From Pseudoclavibacter sp. 13-3 (GTDB taxonomy: Bacteria; Actinomycetota; Actinomycetes; Actinomycetales; Microbacteriaceae), in contig NZ_JAJOZT010000006.1 in NCBI RefSeq assembly GCF_021168475.1, forward strand, positions 62,001-126,000: a stretch of DNA of 64,000 nucleotides, written 5' to 3'. Both the position numbers and the translations under genes were made by a program. Within the stretch, counting starts at the first letter, position 1. The number at the start of each line of letters is the position of its first letter. Shown piece after piece: positions 59,611 to 64,000 of this stretch. The notes beneath the pieces were generated by a model, which saw only the letters and a program-made list of their open reading frames with translations, searched no databases and was not told where the DNA came from.

Positions 59611-59739
59611 CGGAGGTGCTCCTGTCATCGAATGAGCAGATGGTGTCGGTCACGAATCGTGGGATGCCTGCGCCGGTCGACGCGACACCACACGAAATAC
59701 ACCACTAGGTTAGCGGAGTGCCGTTCAGCGCCAAATGAC

Positions 59740-60261
59740 TCAGGCGCGGGAATCGCCGGAACGATCCGATTCATCGACGCGATCGTTGGCGTCCGGGCCC
59801 GACTCCTCGACCTCGATCACGGTGTACTCACCACCGTCGATGGTCTCTGCCGAGATCTCGGTGCGCGGCTGGAACTGCTCGTGCATGTGCCGCACCGACT
59901 GTCTGCCGGCCTGCACGAGCCGCCAGCCGGAGAGGGCGATCGCCCCGACCGCCGCGACGGCCAGCCCCAGAAAGCTGAGCCAGGCGAGGTCGCCCAGCAT
60001 CGACGCCACGATCACCAGCACGTCGACGACGAGCACCACCACGACGTCGACCCAGTCGAAGAGCCTCGGTGTGCGCCCCGGGCGCAGAAAGATCAGCAGC
60101 GCCAGCACGATCAGCGCGACGAACAGCACCGGTGCGCCGATGCCGAGCGCAAGCACCTGCCAGCCGCTCTGTGCACGAAAGCCGCCGACGAAGAAGAGCC
60201 AGAGCGGCAGCAGCACCGTGAGCACGGGCTGCAGACGAGCCATCAGACGTTGGAGAACCAT
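59740..60261 (-). CDS. Conserved four-helix membrane protein with acidic tail
   Basis: A 173-residue protein of unknown function with four hydrophobic segments: VLTVLLPLWLFFVGGF, LALGIGAPVLFVALIVLALLIF, VVVVLVVDVLVIVASML and SFLGLAVAAVGAIALSGW. The last 50 residues are polar and acidic and end EESGPDANDRVDESDRSG, probably cytosolic. I recognise no family. The ATG at 60261 has TAGTCT seven bases upstream and no ribosome site, so it is likely leaderless. It lies downstream of the TrmA-like gene on the same strand, 158 bases away. Confidence 0.65.
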   Translation of the reverse strand: MVLQRLMARLQPVLTVLLPLWLFFVGGFRAQSGWQVLALGIGAPVLFVALIVLALLIFLRPGRTPRLFDWVDVVVVLVVDVLVIVASMLGDLAWLSFLGLAVAAVGAIALSGWRLVQAGRQSVRHMHEQFQPRTEISAETIDGGEYTVIEVEESGPDANDRVDESDRSGDSRA

Positions 60262-60268
60262 GCGGCTC

Positions 60269-60274
60269 AGACTA
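60269..60274 (-). promoter_or_regulatory. -10 element for the leaderless gene at 60261
   Basis: TAGTCT lies seven bases before ATG 60261; no ribosome site is present. Confidence 0.4.
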
Positions 60275-60419
60275 CCTGCCGCTCATCTCACCCGGTGCCG
60301 GCGTTCGCTCACGGCGACCGGCACCCGCGGCATTCACAGCTGGCTCAGAGCGACCTGCTGCGACCGGGCCTCGACGCGGCACCCGAAACCTGCGCGGGCA
60401 CATGCGAGCGGGTGGCGAC

Positions 60420-61808
60420 TCAGCGCACGAACGACACCACCGTCTCGAAGTGGTGGCTGTGCGGGAAGAGATCGAACGCGCGCACGTCGGCGAGCTGATA
60501 GCCGGCGTCGGCGAGCAGCCGAGCATCCCTCGCCAGGGCGACGGGATCGCAGGCCACATAGATCACCTGAGCCGGCTGCAGCTTCGCCAAGTCGGCGACG
60601 ACCTTCTTGCCCGCGCCTGAGCGCGGCGGGTCGAGCACGACCAGCGAACGTCGATACATCGATGCGGGCGCCTGCTCTGCCTCGCGACGCAGAAAGTCTT
60701 CGACCGACTCGCCGCGCACGTCGACGCGCTCGAACTCGCGGGCGTTGATCTCGGCGAGCTCACTGGCGCGCTGGTCGGCCTCGACCGTGGTCACCGCGAG
60801 GCCGGCGCGTGCAAGCCACACGGCGAACAGGCCGACGCCGCCGTAGAGGTCGAGGTGCGGCGCATCCGCGTCGATCTGGTCGACGGCGACGAGGCTCGCC
60901 ACCGTGTCGACCAGCGTGGTCGGTGCGTCGCGATGCACCTGCCAGAAGCCGCCCTCATCGACTTGGAACTCGACGCCGTGCACCCGACGCACGACCGTCG
61001 CTCCGTGACCCCCGTCGAGCACGATGCGAGTGCGGCCGGGCCCGTCGAAGTGCTTGCGCTCGTCGATCACGAGCTGCACGGTCTTGTGGCCCTTGCGCAG
61101 CCCTCGGTGCACGCCGAGCTCTTCGAGTTCGTCAACGGCCAGCGGCAGACTGGCGACCGGAACGACCGTGTGCGTGCGTGCCGCATAGGGCCCGACCCGC
61201 CCCTCGGCGTCGACGTGCAGCAGCTCGCGGGTGCGCCAGCGCCGCCCCGGTCGGTGGTCTGGTTCGAGCCCCGGCAGATCGACGGCATCGCGTGACGCCG
61301 CGTCGCCGACGGGCGCGACCTCGAGGTTCCAGCCCGCCACGGCATCCGCGTCGAAGTGGCCGATGCGCTCGAAGGCATCACGCAGCACGATGCTCTTGAG
61401 CTCGCGCTGACGCGGCAGGGCGATGTGGCCGAAGTCGGCGCTGCCGGCCCGAACCTCGGGCTCGCGGCTGATGTCGCCTTCGGGCAGCACCTGGCTGCGA
61501 CGGTCAGGAGACGCCTCCAGGATCTCGAGCGCGACGGCCCGGGCGAAGCGCGGCTTGGCCTCGGTCAGGCGGGCACGCACCCGCTCGCCGGGAATGGCAT
61601 CTGGCACGAACACGACGCGGCCTGCGTGGCGCGCGACGAAGACGCCCTGGTGAGCGACGCCGGTAACATCGAGATCGATCACGTCGCCGACCTGCGGCTG
61701 CGGGTCACTCGCTGCGGCGGCCTCGCCGTTCGAGGGCCTGCGGTTCGAGGGTCTGCGGCTGGGGTTCTTGGCGTTCGACTGCGGTTCGGGAAAGGTCTGC
61801 TCATGCAC
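60420..61808 (-). CDS. TrmA/RlmD-type class I RNA methyltransferase
   Basis: A SAM-dependent (uracil-5-)methyltransferase for tRNA or rRNA, 462 residues. The N-terminal ~35 residues are polar, then a TRAM domain follows (QVGDVIDLDVTGVAHQGVFVARHAGR ... VRARLTEAK). The catalytic core has FWQVHRDAPTTLV, the SAM loop LYGGVGLFAVWLARAG, VVLDPPRSGAGKKVV and YVACDPVALARDARLLADAGY, which holds the nucleophile Cys. The end LFPHSHHFETVVSFVR is typical. GTG 61808 is chosen because TAGAGT lies seven bases upstream; this start overlaps the divergent maf start by six bases. tRNA versus rRNA target cannot be told from sequence. Confidence 0.86.
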   Translation of the reverse strand: MHEQTFPEPQSNAKNPSRRPSNRRPSNGEAAAASDPQPQVGDVIDLDVTGVAHQGVFVARHAGRVVFVPDAIPGERVRARLTEAKPRFARAVALEILEASPDRRSQVLPEGDISREPEVRAGSADFGHIALPRQRELKSIVLRDAFERIGHFDADAVAGWNLEVAPVGDAASRDAVDLPGLEPDHRPGRRWRTRELLHVDAEGRVGPYAARTHTVVPVASLPLAVDELEELGVHRGLRKGHKTVQLVIDERKHFDGPGRTRIVLDGGHGATVVRRVHGVEFQVDEGGFWQVHRDAPTTLVDTVASLVAVDQIDADAPHLDLYGGVGLFAVWLARAGLAVTTVEADQRASELAEINAREFERVDVRGESVEDFLRREAEQAPASMYRRSLVVLDPPRSGAGKKVVADLAKLQPAQVIYVACDPVALARDARLLADAGYQLADVRAFDLFPHSHHFETVVSFVR

Positions 61809-62540
61809 ATCAACGACTCTACTGCCCCGGCGTCCCCTGCTCGGCGCCCGCGTGTGCCCTTCGTGCTCGCATCGACGTCGCCTGCCCGCCTCGCGACGAT
61901 GCGATCGGCCGGCATCGAGCCGATCGTCGTGCCGAGCCACGTCGACGAGGACGCCGTGGTCGCCGCCGCCGGACTGGCCGGTGACAGCGTGGCCAGGTCT
62001 CGCGACGAAGCGATCGGCGGCGAAGAGTTCGAGCGCGGCGGGCGCACCGCACAGATCGTCTCGACGCTTGCACGGGCGAAGGCGCGGGCCGTGCTCGCAC
62101 CCGAGATCGACGGGCTCGTGCTCGGCGGCGACTCGATGTTCGAGATCGACGGCGAGCCGCTCGGCAAGCCGCATACGCCGCAGCGAGCCGTGGAACGCAT
62201 CCGCCGCATGCGCGGCCGCACCGGAACGCTCTATTCGGGACACTGGCTGATCGACCACCGCGGCGGTTCTGTCGTCGCCGAGGCAGGTGCCTGGGACAGC
62301 GCGACCGTCACCTTCGACGACATCAGCGACGCCGAGATCGAGGCGTACGTCGCGACCGGTGAACCGCTCGAGGTCGCCGGCAGCTTCACCGTCGACGGGC
62401 TCGGGCAGGCGTTCATCACCTCGGTGCACGGGGCGCCCAGCTGCGTCATCGGGCTCTCAGTGCCCGTCGTTCGCCGACTGGCCCGCGAACTGGGCGTGTT
62501 CTGGCCCGACCTGTGGAACAGGCACGACGCGCTGTGCTGA
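61803..62540 (+). CDS. maf: Maf-type nucleoside triphosphate pyrophosphatase
   Basis: Maf proteins hydrolyse non-canonical or pyrimidine NTPs, cleaning the pool, and affect septation when overproduced. The 245-residue protein has VLASTSPARLATMRSAGI at residue 20, PSHVDE, KARAVLAPEIDGLVLGGDSM with the metal-binding Asp, and DDISDAEIEAYVATGEPL, which ends AGSFTVDGLGQAFI and then VHGAPSCVIGL. The start ATG 61803 has GGAAAGG eight bases upstream. Divergent from the TrmA-like gene, with overlapping 5' ends. Located between accE and the biotin carboxylase, a usual place in actinobacteria. Confidence 0.92.
   Translation: MHINDSTAPASPARRPRVPFVLASTSPARLATMRSAGIEPIVVPSHVDEDAVVAAAGLAGDSVARSRDEAIGGEEFERGGRTAQIVSTLARAKARAVLAPEIDGLVLGGDSMFEIDGEPLGKPHTPQRAVERIRRMRGRTGTLYSGHWLIDHRGGSVVAEAGAWDSATVTFDDISDAEIEAYVATGEPLEVAGSFTVDGLGQAFITSVHGAPSCVIGLSVPVVRRLARELGVFWPDLWNRHDALC
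61816..61821 (-). promoter_or_regulatory. -10 element for the leaderless TrmA-like gene
   Basis: TAGAGT lies seven bases before GTG 61808. The element sits inside the maf coding sequence, so the two genes share their 5' ends. Confidence 0.45.
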
Positions 62541-62635
62541 CGCGCGGTGCCAGAACACCGTGTGCTTGTAGGACTGCACGAAACCGGCAAATCGATTTTG
62601 TCGAAGGTTGCCACAGAATCTATGACGGCGCATCG

Positions 62636-62641
62636 TAGGCT
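62636..62641 (+). promoter_or_regulatory. -10 element for the leaderless biotin carboxylase gene
   Basis: TAGGCT lies eight bases before ATG 62650; no ribosome site is present. Confidence 0.4.
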
Positions 62642-62649
62642 GTTCGACT

Positions 62650-64000
62650 ATGAGCACTGCCCTCAATACCACTCTGCCTCGTCAGATCACCAAGGTTCTC
62701 ATCGCCAACCGCGGCGAGATCGCCGTGCGGGTGATCCGAGCCGCACGCGACGCCGGCATCGCATCGGTCGCCGTCTATGCCGACCAGGACATCAACGCGA
62801 TTCACGCTGGACTTGCCGACGAGGCCTACGCCCTCAACGGCGACAGCGCCGCCGACACCTACCTCTCGATCGAGAAGCTCATCTCGGTGGCACGGCGTTC
62901 CGGCGCCGACGCGATTCACCCCGGATACGGCTTTCTGTCTGAGAACGCCGACTTCGCGCAGGCCGTCATCGACGCCGGTCTGATCTGGGTCGGTCCCCCA
63001 CCCGCAGCGATCACCTCGCTGGGCGACAAGGTCTCGGCCCGTCACATCGCAGAGAAGGTCGGGGCTCCCCTGGCTCCGGGCACCAGCGACCCGGTCGAGG
63101 GCGCCGACGAGGTCGTCGCCTTCGCCGAGAAAGTCGGTCTGCCGGTCGCCATCAAGGCGGCGTTCGGCGGCGGCGGGCGCGGCCTGAAGGTGGCCTACGA
63201 GCTCGATGAGATTCCCGCCCTGTTCGACTCGGCCACCCGTGAGGCCGTCGCGGCCTTCGGTCGCGGAGAGTGCTTCGTCGAGAAGTTTCTGCTGCGCCCG
63301 CGTCACGTCGAGACGCAGTGCCTCGCCGACGAGCACGGCAACGTCGTCGTGGTCAGCACGCGCGACTGCTCGCTGCAGCGCCGCAACCAGAAGCTGGTCG
63401 AAGAGGCACCGGCGCCGTTCATCACCGACGAACAGCATGACCGCCTGTATGCGGCGTCGAAGGCCATTCTGCGCGAGGCCGGCTATGTCGGCGCAGGCAC
63501 CTGCGAGTTCCTCATCGGGCACGACGGCACCCTCTCGTTCCTCGAGGTGAACACGCGACTGCAGGTGGAGCATCCGGTCTCTGAGCAGGTGACCGGCCTC
63601 GATCTCGTGCGCGAGCAGTTCCGCATCGCCGAGGGCGGCGAGCTCGACTACCCTGACCCCGAGAACCATGGCCACGCCTTCGAGTTCCGCATCAACGGCG
63701 AAGATCCGGGCAACCACTTTCTGCCGGCTCCCGGCACGATCGTCACCTATCGCGAGTGCAGCGGCCCGGGCGTGCGCGTCGACTCCGGCGTGACCGGCGG
63801 CGACGTCGTCTCCGGTGCGTTCGACTCGCTGCTGGCGAAGGTCATCGTAACCGGAGCCACGCGCGAAGAGGCACTGGAGCGTTCACGCCGCGCACTCGCC
63901 GAGTTCGAGATCACGGGCATGCCGACTGCACTGCCCTTCCACCGCGTGGTCGTCGACGAGCCCGACTTCGTGGCCGCCGACGGGCAGTTCAAGGTGCACA
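62650..64000 (+). CDS. Acyl-CoA carboxylase biotin carboxylase (alpha) subunit, 5' part
   Basis: The alpha subunit carboxylates biotin with ATP and bicarbonate; in actinobacteria it normally also carries the biotin carrier domain. 450 codons are visible and the frame is open to the right edge, so the carrier part is outside the window. Motifs: [35 protein letters not shown], the ATP-grasp loop [50 protein letters not shown] with catalytic Glu and Arg, and [20 protein letters not shown] 62650 gives the expected N-terminus. Works with AccD and AccE encoded eight kilobases upstream, and is biotinylated by BirA. Confidence 0.94.
   Translation, partial: MSTALNTTLPRQITKVLIANRGEIAVRVIRAARDAGIASVAVYADQDINAIHAGLADEAYALNGDSAADTYLSIEKLISVARRSGADAIHPGYGFLSENADFAQAVIDAGLIWVGPPPAAITSLGDKVSARHIAEKVGAPLAPGTSDPVEGADEVVAFAEKVGLPVAIKAAFGGGGRGLKVAYELDEIPALFDSATREAVAAFGRGECFVEKFLLRPRHVETQCLADEHGNVVVVSTRDCSLQRRNQKLVEEAPAPFITDEQHDRLYAASKAILREAGYVGAGTCEFLIGHDGTLSFLEVNTRLQVEHPVSEQVTGLDLVREQFRIAEGGELDYPDPENHGHAFEFRINGEDPGNHFLPAPGTIVTYRECSGPGVRVDSGVTGGDVVSGAFDSLLAKVIVTGATREEALERSRRALAEFEITGMPTALPFHRVVVDEPDFVAADGQFKVH

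Overview
The window is a high-G+C, gene-dense stretch of an actinobacterial chromosome. Two WhiB-type Fe-S regulators, the MtrAB-LpqB system, a PdtaS-like kinase, an acyl-CoA carboxylase with an epsilon subunit, a CmtR-type metal sensor, LCP and PH-domain envelope genes and an actinobacterial haem cluster point to Actinomycetota, most likely family Microbacteriaceae (order Micrococcales). That placement rests on protein style and gene order only; the genus cannot be fixed. Almost everything is core genome. I see no prophage, insertion sequence, CRISPR array, integrase or rRNA. One tRNA gene (tRNA-Lys, CTT anticodon) is present.

Layout. 1-5.7 kb is accessory-like: the end of a DUF3500 protein, an inactivated ABC-F ATPase gene, a CmtR-like Cd/Pb sensor coupled to a CDF-type metal exporter, and a pRiA4b ORF-3-like protein. 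5.7-6.7 kb is glpX. 7-15.7 kb is the haem region: hemE-cgoX-hemC-hemD-hemB-hemL on the minus strand, the first five joined by 4-base stop/start overlaps, with hemA divergent. 15.7-24 kb holds a FAH-family hydrolase and the branched-chain amino-acid genes ilvE, leuB and ilvB-ilvN-ilvC, with two small membrane proteins and a rhodanese. 24.2-29.7 kb has trehalose synthesis (otsA-otsB), an SGNH lipoprotein, a DedA protein, tRNA-Lys, peroxiredoxin bcp and whiB1. 29.8-40.9 kb has pdtaS, secA and the ahcY-mtrA-mtrB-lpqB-comF block. 40.9-49.8 kb is an envelope/glycan section (whiB2, a giant GT2 membrane glycosyltransferase, a DUF5719 protein, galE, a GT4 glycosyltransferase, an LCP ligase). 49.8-64 kb links birA-PH protein-purK-purE with the acyl-CoA carboxylase genes accD-accE and the biotin carboxylase subunit that runs off the right edge; an interrupted membrane protein gene, an ABC exporter, a TrmA-like methyltransferase and maf lie between.

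How it works together: the haem genes make porphyrin from glutamyl-tRNA up to coproporphyrin(ogen) oxidation; ilv/leu genes make branched-chain amino acids; BirA would biotinylate the carboxylase whose subunits lie on either side of it; MtrAB, WhiB2, LCP and the glycosyltransferases act in division and envelope building.

Most notable non-routine signals: (1) a one-base frame disruption in a seven-G tract that splits a membrane protein gene at 56.5 kb; (2) two separate lesions, a 4-base tandem duplication and an out-of-frame internal deletion, in the ABC-F gene at 1.2-2.8 kb; (3) an 18-bp palindrome lying over the whiB2 core promoter; (4) a TANNNT -10 element 6-8 bases before the start codon of thirteen genes, implying widespread leaderless transcription; (5) genes missing from their usual neighbourhoods (chdC and cpfC from the haem cluster, hpf beside secA). 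I did not find a convincing undescribed multi-gene system here.
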